Positions 1-7,520 of a DNA stretch of 12,027 nt are shown here, in pieces. The position numbers were made by a program, and so were the translations under genes. The notes beneath the pieces were generated by a model. It searched no databases. It was given only the letters and a program-made list of their open reading frames with translations, and had not been told where the DNA came from. The stretch's first letter is position 1; the number at the start of each line of letters is the position of its first letter. Origin of the DNA: CAWVVV01 sp964629165 (lineage in GTDB: Bacteria; Verrucomicrobiota; Verrucomicrobiia; Opitutales; Oceanipulchritudinaceae); NCBI GenBank assembly GCA_964629165.1, contig CAZVQJ010000077.1, positions 1 to 12,027 of the forward strand. The letters are read 5' to 3'.

Positions 1-42
1 CGCTCCCATCTCCACCGCCCCTTCCTCCGCGCGCTCCGCGCT

Positions 43-72
43 CTTGAGCCTGCGCGAGCAGGCGGGCGTGAG
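43..72 (+). repeat. short dispersed repeat, copy 1 (CTTGAGC...CGGGCGTGAG)
   Basis: CTTGAGC at 43-49 and CGGGCGTGAG at 63-72 flank a GC-rich hairpin arm. The same two blocks in the same order occur at 11983-12003 near the other end of the window, where the spacing is shorter. The end blocks can pair weakly with each other, with G-T wobbles, as in REP-like intergenic elements. Two copies in 12 kb is thin evidence for a family. Confidence 0.4.
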
Positions 73-154
73 TCCTCTGCGTCGCCCAAGCCCTCGCGCC
101 ATTCTCCACTCTCCGGGAATACGCGGAGGTGCATGGAGTCTCTTCCCCCGCAAG

Positions 155-172
155 GCCGAGCGGGTGCTCGGC
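155..172. repeat. perfect 7-bp inverted repeat (hairpin)
   Basis: GCCGAGC, loop GGGT, then GCTCGGC. The stem is perfect and GC-rich and lies directly before the second copy of the 19-base direct repeat. No T-tract follows on the + strand, so it is not a standard terminator for + transcription. It may be a REP-like hairpin or the remains of a terminator for an upstream gene. Confidence 0.4.
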
Positions 173-296
173 GCTCTCATCTCCACCGCCCTCCCGCACC
201 GATCTCCTGGGGCCCGATTCAAATGTTAGCATCCGAGGTCGATTGAGCTGTGACCGAGGATCCGGGAGTTTTCCGGCAGGCCTTGGATGGGGCGAA

Positions 297-316
297 CGCG
301 CTTCCAGGAAAACGCG
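297..316. promoter_or_regulatory. candidate operator palindrome upstream of the xylan operon
   Basis: The core TTCCAGGAA (302-310) is a perfect odd palindrome, and CGCG lies on each side (297-300 and 313-316), one base away on the left and two on the right. It sits about 50 bases before the chosen start of the first operon gene, where a repressor site would be expected. No regulator gene is in the window, so the binding protein is unknown. Such a palindrome could also arise by chance in GC-rich DNA. Confidence 0.25.
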
Positions 317-363
317 AGCCAGATTCTCCCTTTTCCAGCCAGGAGCCACCACGCTTAGATCCC

Positions 364-2538
364 ATGCCCGACCCCGCCGCATCTTCCCACCCGATGGCAT
401 CATCCATCGAAACGTCCAAATACCCGTTTCGCGATCTCAACCTCCCGCTTGAAGAGCGGGTGACGGACCTCTTGAGTCGCCTGACGCTTACGGAAAAAAT
501 CGGCCAGATGATGCATGTGAATCCGGCCATCGAACGGCTGGGCGTGCCCGAATACAACTGGTGGAACGAAGCTTGTCATGGTGTCGGACGCGCTGGCCGG
601 GCGACAGTCTTTCCGCAAGTCATCGGTCTTGCCGCGACCTGGGACCGCAAGTTGGTGGGCGAAGTCGCGCGCACGATTGCGGACGAAGCGAGAGCCAAGC
701 ACCACCACGCGGCGCGACGGGGCAAGCGGGGCATGTATCAGGGTCTGACCTTCTGGACGCCGAACGTGAATATCTTCCGGGATCCGCGATGGGGTCGGGG
801 CCAGGAATCGTTTGGCGAGGACCCCTATTTGACGGGCGAACTCGGCGTCGAGATGGTTCGCGGATTCCAGGGCGACGATCCCCGGTATTTGAAGACGGCG
901 GCGTGCGCGAAACATTTTGCGGTTCACAGTGGGCCGGAATCCGCCCGGCACGAATTTGATGCGGTGCCGACGATGAAGGACCTTTGGGAAACCTACCTGC
1001 CCGCTTTCAAGCGGCTGGTCGACGCGGATGTCGAAGCCGTGATGGGTGCCTACAACCGGACGCTGGGCGAAGCCTGCTGCGCATCTGCGCTCCTCATGGA
1101 AGATATCCTCCGCGAACGTTGGGGATTCAAAGGCCACTACGTCAGCGACTGCGGCGCGATCGATGATTTCCATCGGTATCACGGAGTGACGAAGGACGCG
1201 GCGGAGTCTGCGGCTCTCGGCGTGCAGCGCGGTTGTGATCTCAACTGCGGTTGCACCTACAGCGACCTCGTGGTTTCGGTCCAGCGTGGCCTCGTTACGG
1301 AAGAGCTCATCGACCGTTCGGTTCGCCGGTTGTTGCGGACAAAATTCCGCCTTGGATTCTTTGATCCGGACTCGGCGGTCGCCTATGCGGACCGACCACT
1401 CGAAATTGTGGACGGCCCCAAGCATCGGGCACTCGCGCGACGGGCCGCTGCCCAGTCGATCGTTCTTCTGAAAAATGACCGTGGAGCACTGCCCCTCAAC
1501 CGGGAGCCGGACCGGGTGCTCGTGGTCGGTCCGACGGCAACGAACGTCGGTGCGTTGGTCGGAAACTACTACGGCATGTCGCCGGAAATGGTCACGATCT
1601 TCCAAGGTATCATGGAAGCGGTCCCGCCCAACACGCCCTGCAAGTATCGCCCGAGTTGTCCGATTCTGAGCCCGCAGGCGCCGGGCGTGAACTACACGAT
1701 GGCGGCTGCCGAGGCAGCGGACTACGTGATCGCGGTGATGGGCCTGGATCACACGCTCGAAGGCGAAGAAGGCGACACGGTGGCCTCTCCTTCAGGCGGT
1801 GACCGCGATGTCATTGAGTTGCCGGAGGTCCAACGGAATTTCCTGCGCGAAGTACGCAAGCACAGCAAGAAGCTCATCCTTGTGCTCACCGGGGGCAGCG
1901 CCATCGCGATTCCCGAAGAACATGAATTCTGCGATGCTGTTCTCCAGGTCTGGTATCCGGGATGCGAGGGCGGCCGCGCGGTTGCGGACATCCTTTTTGG
2001 CGAAGTCCATCCCTCGGGCAAACTGCCGGTGACGGTTCCTCGTTCGACAGCTGACCTGCCCGCCTTCACCGATTATTCGATGCGGGGGCGGACCTACAAG
2101 TTTGCTGAAAAGGAACCGCTCTACCCCTTCGGGTTCGGTCTCACCTACGGAAAAATTCATTACGGCAAGATCGCTCTGAGTGCCGAGACCTTCGCGGAAG
2201 GGGATGCTCTCGAAGCAACCGTGACGATTCACAACAAAAGCGCGTTCCCGGTCCACGAGACCGTTCAGTGCTATATCATTCCCCCGAACGATTTCCCCGA
2301 TGCCCCCAGAGCTGCCCTCGCGGATTTCCAGAAGGTCCGGGTTCCGGCCGAGGGCCAATCCGAAGTCAGGTTTGTTCTGAACGACAACGCGTTTCGCCAG
2401 TTTACGAGTGAGGGCGAGGCTGTCTTGCCAGTGGGGAATTTTGGAATCGTGCTGGGTTCAGCCTGTCCGGATCCCCGTGCGCAGGCTCTCGGAGCACCGG
2501 CACCCGCCACCGCCTCCATACGGGTGGAAAAGCGGTGA
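364..2538 (+). CDS. GH3 glycoside hydrolase, probable beta-xylosidase (or beta-glucosidase)
   Basis: This 724-residue retaining exo-glycosidase would release terminal xylose (or glucose) from the non-reducing ends of oligosaccharides. The N-terminal (beta/alpha)8 domain contains FGEDPY, KH at 183-184 and VSDCG at 260-264, with D262 the expected nucleophile. The following GLDCGCTY-like segment (CDLNCGCTY here) resembles beta-xylosidase members of GH3. The second domain has an acidic cluster around E466-E469 where the acid/base is expected, and a fibronectin III-like domain closes the protein after PFGFGLTY. No PA14 insert is visible between the catalytic parts. No signal peptide is present, so it is probably cytoplasmic. 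The frame stays open upstream to a GTG at 250, but that extension is low-complexity and unlike GH3; ATG 364 or ATG 394 are better starts. It is the first gene of the operon, and the GH115 neighbour favours xylosidase activity. Confidence 0.9.
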   Translation: MPDPAASSHPMASSIETSKYPFRDLNLPLEERVTDLLSRLTLTEKIGQMMHVNPAIERLGVPEYNWWNEACHGVGRAGRATVFPQVIGLAATWDRKLVGEVARTIADEARAKHHHAARRGKRGMYQGLTFWTPNVNIFRDPRWGRGQESFGEDPYLTGELGVEMVRGFQGDDPRYLKTAACAKHFAVHSGPESARHEFDAVPTMKDLWETYLPAFKRLVDADVEAVMGAYNRTLGEACCASALLMEDILRERWGFKGHYVSDCGAIDDFHRYHGVTKDAAESAALGVQRGCDLNCGCTYSDLVVSVQRGLVTEELIDRSVRRLLRTKFRLGFFDPDSAVAYADRPLEIVDGPKHRALARRAAAQSIVLLKNDRGALPLNREPDRVLVVGPTATNVGALVGNYYGMSPEMVTIFQGIMEAVPPNTPCKYRPSCPILSPQAPGVNYTMAAAEAADYVIAVMGLDHTLEGEEGDTVASPSGGDRDVIELPEVQRNFLREVRKHSKKLILVLTGGSAIAIPEEHEFCDAVLQVWYPGCEGGRAVADILFGEVHPSGKLPVTVPRSTADLPAFTDYSMRGRTYKFAEKEPLYPFGFGLTYGKIHYGKIALSAETFAEGDALEATVTIHNKSAFPVHETVQCYIIPPNDFPDAPRAALADFQKVRVPAEGQSEVRFVLNDNAFRQFTSEGEAVLPVGNFGIVLGSACPDPRAQALGAPAPATASIRVEKR

Positions 2539-2562
2539 CGGGTCGCGCCGATCGTTGCCACT

Positions 2563-2581
2563 GGCGCCTTCGGAAGGTGTC
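2563..2581 (+). other. intercistronic hairpin between GH3 and GH115 genes
   Basis: GGCGCCTT, loop CGG, AAGGTGTC forms an 8-bp stem with two G-U pairs, 24 bases after the GH3 stop. No T-tract follows, so a terminator is unlikely. It could stabilise the upstream message or adjust the ratio of the cytoplasmic GH3 enzyme to the exported GH115 enzyme. It is a structural prediction by eye only. Confidence 0.3.
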
Positions 2582-2659
2582 ATCACCATTGCATCCTGGC
2601 GCTCGCACGCTTCACCGAACGCACCGGGCGCCATGTATTCAGCCCATCCCTGTTCACCC

Positions 2660-5554
2660 ATGAGACGCTTCACCCCCCTCCCCTCCGCCTGCGTCAACCG
2701 TTTCCTCCCTGCGATCCTCCTGCTCGTGTTTTCGCCGTTGATCGCGCATGCCCTCGTGGATGCACCGGGCGTTGTTTTCGCACCGGAAGAAAACGCCTTT
2801 CCGCTCGTAGCCGACGGTCGCTCTGCTCCGCTCATGGTGGATGCGGCGGACGCTCCCGGCGTGGAGCGGGCGGTCCGGGACCTGCAAGCGGACATCCTGC
2901 GTGTGACCGGTGTGCGCCCGGACCTGCGGTCACCGGCAGCTGACTCTCCACGCACTGCCGTCATCATCGGGACGATTGGACAGAGCACACTAGTGGATCA
3001 ACTCACCGAGACGGGGAAGCTCGACATCGGCGACATGGAGGGCCGGTGGGAGGCCTTTCTGCATACCGTCGTGGAGAATCCGTTGCCCGGGATCGAGCGT
3101 GCTCTCGTCATTGCCGGAAGCGACCGCCGCGGCACAATCTTTGGCATCTATACCTTGTCGGAACAGATCGGGGTTTCTCCCTGGTACTGGTGGGCGGACG
3201 CGCCCGTTCCGCCACAGGATAACCTCTTCGTCCTCCCCGGACGGCGCGTGGAGGCCCCCGTCGTGCGTTATCGCGGCATCTTTCTCAATGACGAAGCGCC
3301 TGCCCTCACGAACTGGGCAAACGAGAAATTCGGGGGATTCAACAGTGAGTTCTACAGCCGGGTCTTCGAACTCATCCTGCGCTTGCGCGGAAACTATTTC
3401 TGGCCCGCGATGTGGGGGAGCGCCTTCAACGACGATGATCCGCGAAACCCGATCCTCGCGCACGAGTATGGCGTCGTCATGGGAACCTCCCACCACGAAC
3501 CCCTCATGCGGGCTCATGATGAATGGCGCCGCTTCGGAGAAGGTGAATGGAATTATGTCACCAACCCGGAAAACCTCCGCACCTTCTGGGAAAGAGGTCT
3601 CGAGCGCGTAAAGGACACCGACAAGATCATCACCGTCGGCATGCGTGGCGACGGCGATGAAGCGATGTCCGCCGATACCAATACCGCCCTCCTGGAACAG
3701 ATCGTCACCGATCAACGCACGATCATCTCCGAGGTGATGGACCAGCCCGCCGAAGAAGTTCCCCAGATCTGGGCGCTCTACAAGGAAGTGCAGGACTACT
3801 ACGAAGCGGGCATGCGGGTACCGGATGACGTCACCTTGCTCTGGGCAGACGACAACTGGGGCAACATCCGGCGGCTTCCCCTCCCCTCCGAACAGACCCG
3901 GACGGGCGGCGCTGGCGTGTATTATCATTTCGACTACGTAGGAGGGCCCCGGAGTTACAAGTGGATCAATTCGACTCCCCTCACAAAAATCTGGGAACAG
4001 ATGAACCTCGCGGTCCAATACAAGGCCGACAGGGTCTGGATCGTCAACGTGGGTGATCTGAAACCGATGGAGTTTCCGATCGACTTTTTCCTCACCCTTG
4101 CCTGGGACCCCGACGCCTGGCCCTACGAACGCATTCCGGAGTTTTCAGAGCGCTGGGCCACCCGGATCTTTGGTCAGGAGGCGGCTTCAGAAGTCGCGGC
4201 ACTCCTGAACGGCTATACGAAGCTGAACAGTTGGCGGAAGCCCGAAATGCTCGCCCCCGATACCTTCAGCCTCGTCAATTACCGCGAAGCGGAACGTGTT
4301 CTCGCCGCATGGCACGCCCTCGTGGAACGGGCGGAAACGCTGCAAGAAACGGTCGCTCCGGAATCTCACGACGCGTTCTTCCAACTTGTCCTCTATCCCG
4401 TGAAAGCCAGTGCCGTCGTGCACGAGCTGTATATTGCGGCGGGCCTGAACCGACTCTATACCCAACAGGGACGGAGCGAAGCCAATGAGCAGGCCGACCG
4501 GGCCCGCAGGCTCTTCCGGGAGGACGGCGAACTCGCCGACCAGTATCATCGGATCCATGACGGCAAATGGAATCACATGATGGATCAGATCAACCTCGGG
4601 TACCAGATCTGGCAGCAGCCGCACATTGAATCGATGCCTCCCGTTGCGGAGGTCCGGCCGACGCCCGGCGCCCATCCCGCCATGACGATCGAAGGCACAG
4701 AAGAGACCTGGCCAGCATGGGGCGCCGGGCAGGCGACGCTCCCTCCTCTCGATCCCTATCGCAAAGGCAGCCGCTGGATCGAAATCTTCAATCGGGGCAA
4801 CGTGCCTTTCGATATATCCGTATCGAGTGACCAGCCATGGCTGACGATTTCGCCGTACGCACCCTCGGTCGAAACCACCCGCAGAATCGAGGTCCAGGCA
4901 GACTGGGCCGCGGTGCCGTTTGGAAAGACAGACGCAAGAATCTCGATTGAGGCCGGCACCGAAAGATTTTCGGTCGTGGTCCCCGTCGTCAATCCACAGG
5001 CACCTCGACCGGAAGACCTGCGCGGCTTTGTCGAGACCGACGGCCACATCGCGATCGAAGCCGTGCATTTTTCGCGGGCCGTTGGAGATGATGAAATCTC
5101 CTGGAAAACCCTCGACGGATTCGGACGCACCCTTGGCGGCGTCACCATGTTTCCAGTCACCGCGAAGGAGCGCACTCCGGGCAGCGCGTCTCCAAGATTG
5201 GAATACGATTTGCACTTGTTCTCGAGCGGACAATGGGAACTCGAATTTCACCTCGCCCCGTCGCTCGACTTTCAATCCGGCGAAGGGCTCCGCTTTGCAT
5301 TTTCGTTTGATGATGCCGAACCGGTGATCCTCGCGGTCGACACCTGGGAGAGCCTTGCGAGCTGGGAAACCGCCGTCGCAGAAGGGGTGCGGAAGGTACG
5401 CGCGCCGGTGGAGATCGAGGATTCCGGTGCCCATACACTCAAAGTCTGGATGGTCACCCCCGGCGTCGTTTTCGAGCGGATCGTGATTGACTCCAGAGGG
5501 GTCCGTGACAGCTATCTCGGGCCTCCCGAGAGCCCACGATTCGGACCACCGTGA
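2660..5554 (+). CDS. GH115 xylan alpha-1,2-glucuronidase, exported
   Basis: This 964-residue enzyme belongs to the family that removes (4-O-methyl)glucuronic acid linked alpha-1,2 to xylan, including from internal xylose residues. GH115 hallmarks are clear: GMRGDGDEAM from residue 327, WADDNWGNIRRLP from 395, YYHFDYVGGP from 421 and NVGDLKPMEFP from 463. Residues 1-31 form a signal peptide (MRRF start, hydrophobic LPAILLLVF, end AHA), so it acts outside the cytoplasm. After a helical region, about residues 670-960 look like the beta-sandwich C-terminal domain usual in GH115. Length is normal. ATG 2633 is an alternative start; the frame remains open to 2408 but that part overlaps the GH3 gene. 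No Shine-Dalgarno is visible. It lies 121 bases after GH3 and 34 before uxuA, the gene for using the uronic acid it frees. Confidence 0.95.
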   Translation: MRRFTPLPSACVNRFLPAILLLVFSPLIAHALVDAPGVVFAPEENAFPLVADGRSAPLMVDAADAPGVERAVRDLQADILRVTGVRPDLRSPAADSPRTAVIIGTIGQSTLVDQLTETGKLDIGDMEGRWEAFLHTVVENPLPGIERALVIAGSDRRGTIFGIYTLSEQIGVSPWYWWADAPVPPQDNLFVLPGRRVEAPVVRYRGIFLNDEAPALTNWANEKFGGFNSEFYSRVFELILRLRGNYFWPAMWGSAFNDDDPRNPILAHEYGVVMGTSHHEPLMRAHDEWRRFGEGEWNYVTNPENLRTFWERGLERVKDTDKIITVGMRGDGDEAMSADTNTALLEQIVTDQRTIISEVMDQPAEEVPQIWALYKEVQDYYEAGMRVPDDVTLLWADDNWGNIRRLPLPSEQTRTGGAGVYYHFDYVGGPRSYKWINSTPLTKIWEQMNLAVQYKADRVWIVNVGDLKPMEFPIDFFLTLAWDPDAWPYERIPEFSERWATRIFGQEAASEVAALLNGYTKLNSWRKPEMLAPDTFSLVNYREAERVLAAWHALVERAETLQETVAPESHDAFFQLVLYPVKASAVVHELYIAAGLNRLYTQQGRSEANEQADRARRLFREDGELADQYHRIHDGKWNHMMDQINLGYQIWQQPHIESMPPVAEVRPTPGAHPAMTIEGTEETWPAWGAGQATLPPLDPYRKGSRWIEIFNRGNVPFDISVSSDQPWLTISPYAPSVETTRRIEVQADWAAVPFGKTDARISIEAGTERFSVVVPVVNPQAPRPEDLRGFVETDGHIAIEAVHFSRAVGDDEISWKTLDGFGRTLGGVTMFPVTAKERTPGSASPRLEYDLHLFSSGQWELEFHLAPSLDFQSGEGLRFAFSFDDAEPVILAVDTWESLASWETAVAEGVRKVRAPVEIEDSGAHTLKVWMVTPGVVFERIVIDSRGVRDSYLGPPESPRFGPP

Positions 5555-5588
5555 GTCGCTTTTCCTGTCGCTGCTCGGGCTGCCATCG

Positions 5589-6656
5589 ATGAAACTCGGA
5601 CTCGGATTATACCGCCACATGCTCACACGCGAGAACTTCCAGTTCGCGCGCCAGGCAGGGGCCACCCACATCGTCGCGCACCTCGTCGACTACTTCCGCG
5701 GCGGTCAACATGCCCATGCGGAAGATCAGCCGACGGGGACGGATCGTGGCTGGGGAATTGCGGGCGACCCCGATCAGCTGTGGACGGTGGAGGAGCTGAC
5801 CGATCTGCGGCGGCAAGTGGAGGCGGCAGGGCTTGTGCTTGAAGCGATCGAAAATTTCGATCCCGCCCACTGGTACGACGTTCTCCTCGACGGCCCGAAG
5901 CGCGATCAGCACCTCGAGAACGTCAAAACGATCATCCGCCGCCTTGGCCAAGCGGGGATTCCCATGATGGGCTACAACTTCTCCATCGCCGGCGTCGCCG
6001 GTCGCACGACCGGACCCTACGCGCGCGGAGGTGCCCCCGCCGTTGGGATGGAGGGTCCTTACGACCTGCCCATGCACAAAGGCATGGCCTGGAACATGGT
6101 CGTCGATCCCGATTCACCCGACGAACCTGCCGGCACGGCCACGCACGAACAGCTCTGGGACCGCTTCGAACGCTTTCTCGGCGAGGTCCTCCCGGTGGCC
6201 GAAAAGGCCGGCGTCCGCCTCGCCGCCCACCCCGATGATCCTCCCCTTCCGACGATCCGGAATCAGCCGCGGCTGGTCTATCAACCCCGCCTTTATCAAA
6301 AGCTCATCGACCTGAACCCGAGTCCCGCCAACGTCCTCGAATTCTGCGTCGGCACACTCGCCGAAATGACGGAAGGCGACATCTACGAAGTGGTCGATCA
6401 CTACAGCCGGCAGCACCGCCTCGGCTACGTGCATCTGCGCAACGTCGTCGGCAAGGTGCCCACCTACAAGGAGTCCTTTATCGATGAGGGAGACGTCGAT
6501 GTCCTCCGCGTGTTGGCGATTCTTCACCGCAATGCATTTGAGGGCGTCATCATTCCCGATCACGCTCCCCAGATGTCCTGTGCGGCGCCCTGGCATGCAG
6601 GCATGGCCTATGCGATGGGCTTCCTCCGCGCCGGCATGATGCGATTGGGCGCCTAA
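5589..6656 (+). CDS. uxuA: D-mannonate dehydratase
   Basis: UxuA (EC 4.2.1.8) dehydrates D-mannonate to 2-keto-3-deoxy-D-gluconate in the cytoplasm, the last dedicated step before the KDG kinase/aldolase route. The 355-residue protein has the family pattern throughout: HPDDPP at 214-219, CVGTLAEM with C253, HLRNV with H282, and PDHAP with D324 and H325 near the end. H214, C253, H282 and D324 match in kind and spacing the metal ligands (Mn2+ or Fe2+) known for the UxuA family. ATG 5589 begins MKLGLGLYRHML, the usual UxuA beginning; the open frame extends upstream only into the GH115 gene. The gaps are 34 bases to GH115 and 30 to the SDR, so it is very likely co-transcribed. No Shine-Dalgarno is visible. 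It links uronic acid release by GH115 to central metabolism. Confidence 0.95.
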   Translation: MKLGLGLYRHMLTRENFQFARQAGATHIVAHLVDYFRGGQHAHAEDQPTGTDRGWGIAGDPDQLWTVEELTDLRRQVEAAGLVLEAIENFDPAHWYDVLLDGPKRDQHLENVKTIIRRLGQAGIPMMGYNFSIAGVAGRTTGPYARGGAPAVGMEGPYDLPMHKGMAWNMVVDPDSPDEPAGTATHEQLWDRFERFLGEVLPVAEKAGVRLAAHPDDPPLPTIRNQPRLVYQPRLYQKLIDLNPSPANVLEFCVGTLAEMTEGDIYEVVDHYSRQHRLGYVHLRNVVGKVPTYKESFIDEGDVDVLRVLAILHRNAFEGVIIPDHAPQMSCAAPWHAGMAYAMGFLRAGMMRLGA

Positions 6657-6686
6657 CGCGCGGCAACCCTTCGGACCACCTCACTC

Positions 6687-7460
6687 ATGACCGTGAATGC
6701 CTTTCCTCAAATCTTCTCGCTCAGTGGCGAAACCGCGCTCATCTCGGGCGGAGGCACCGGCATCGGCCTCGCCATTGCTGAGTGCCTCCACGCGGCCGGT
6801 GCGCGGGTTGTTCTGGTGGCACGGCGGGAAGCCGAACTGGCCGCCGCCACCGATCGATTGGGCGAAGGGGCCAGCTACGTCGTCCACGACATCACGGCGC
6901 TGTCCGCCGCCAATGAGCTTGTGCGAAAAGTGGAAGAACGTGCCGGACCCGTGACCTGCCTCGTCAACAACGCAGGCATCCACATCAAGAAGCCGGCCCT
7001 CGAAACGACTGTTGAGGACTTTCAACGCGTCCTCGATACCCATGTGCTCGGTGCCCACGCCCTCACCTGTGCAGTGGCACCGGGGATGATTGCACGCGGT
7101 CGGGGGAGCATCCTTTTCACCGCCTCGATGGCCTCCCTCTTCGGCATTCCGCAAGTAATCGCCTACACCGCCGCAAAGTCCGCCTATGTCGGGATCGTCA
7201 AAGGGCTCGCGACCGAGCTTTCTCCCGCTGGCATCCGCGTGAATGCAATTGCTCCGGGGTGGATCGAAACGGAAATGTCGCGCAAGGCGCTCGACGGCGA
7301 TCCTGTCCGGCGCGACAAGATCCTCGGCCGAACCCCGATGGCGAAGTTCGGGACGCCCGCGGACATCGGATGGGCCGCCGTCTATCTGACTTCTCCAGCC
7401 GCCGATTTCGTGACCGGTGTCGTCCTTCCGGTCGATGGCGGCGTGAGTATCGGCTTCTGA
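6687..7460 (+). CDS. short-chain dehydrogenase, probable fructuronate reductase (UxuB role)
   Basis: A 257-residue classical SDR with an intact NAD(P) site SGGGTGIG (20-27), NNAG (94-97) and the catalytic S147, Y160 and K164. The C-terminal SPAADFVTG...VDGG pattern is typical of the 3-oxoacyl reductase/gluconate 5-dehydrogenase branch. It lies 30 bases after uxuA, so it most likely reduces D-fructuronate to D-mannonate, the UxuA substrate. It would replace the unrelated classical UxuB of enteric bacteria; SDR enzymes with this role are found beside uxuA elsewhere. Specificity cannot be read from sequence: a gluconate or other sugar-acid dehydrogenase is the main alternative. The ATG at 6687 gives a normal SDR N-terminus. 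It is the last gene of the operon. Confidence 0.88.
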   Translation: MTVNAFPQIFSLSGETALISGGGTGIGLAIAECLHAAGARVVLVARREAELAAATDRLGEGASYVVHDITALSAANELVRKVEERAGPVTCLVNNAGIHIKKPALETTVEDFQRVLDTHVLGAHALTCAVAPGMIARGRGSILFTASMASLFGIPQVIAYTAAKSAYVGIVKGLATELSPAGIRVNAIAPGWIETEMSRKALDGDPVRRDKILGRTPMAKFGTPADIGWAAVYLTSPAADFVTGVVLPVDGGVSIGF

Positions 7461-7501
7461 ACAACGAAGGCATCCACAACCAACCGACCGGGTGCCTTGT
7501 T
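7460..7501 (+). terminator. weak hairpin between convergent genes, possible terminator
   Basis: AAGGCATCC (7467-7475) pairs with GGGTGCCTT (7490-7498), 9 bp with one G-U pair around a 14-base loop; AAC (7460-7462) and GTT (7499-7501) can extend it past an internal bulge. It fills the gap between the operon's last stop and the end of the convergent gene, where termination in both directions is needed. No U-tract follows on either strand, so an intrinsic terminator is not certain. Confidence 0.4.
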
Positions 7502-7520
7502 CACCCCGATCCCTCCCGCG

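Larger units (their letters stand above)
1..240. other. non-coding leader region with short repeats and hairpins
   Basis: I see no convincing gene in this stretch; the short open frames here have no recognisable protein features. It holds a 19-base direct repeat (1-19 and 172-190, one mismatch), a perfect 6-bp stem with a GCGA loop at 48-63, and a perfect 7-bp stem with a GGGT loop at 155-172. Composition is pyrimidine-rich on the + strand. It may be the intergenic tail of an unseen upstream gene plus repeat elements. No clear sigma-70 promoter could be picked out. Confidence 0.5.

Noticed and set aside
250..363. GTG-initiated N-terminal extension of the GH3 protein
   Set aside because: The 38 extra residues are low-complexity and Pro-rich, form no signal peptide and lie before the usual GH3 beginning; they also cover the candidate operator.
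400..1752. 450-codon open frame on the - strand opposite the GH3 gene
   Set aside because: It is antisense to a gene with intact GH3 motifs; long open antisense frames are expected from GC-biased codon use, and its translation shows no family features.
2408..2632. Upstream extension of the GH115 frame inside the GH3 gene
   Set aside because: A good signal peptide begins at 2660, and the extension is a Pro/Arg-rich out-of-frame reading of GH3 codons.
4187..5671. 494-codon open frame on the - strand opposite the GH115 gene
   Set aside because: Antisense to the certain GH115 gene, with no recognisable domain and no start signal.
5540..6680. 11-base repeat TTCGGACCACC before uxuA (5540-5550) and before the SDR gene (6670-6680)
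   Set aside because: Distances to the following starts differ greatly (38 and 6 bases), one copy is inside the GH115 coding end, and an 11-mer match is easily due to chance here.
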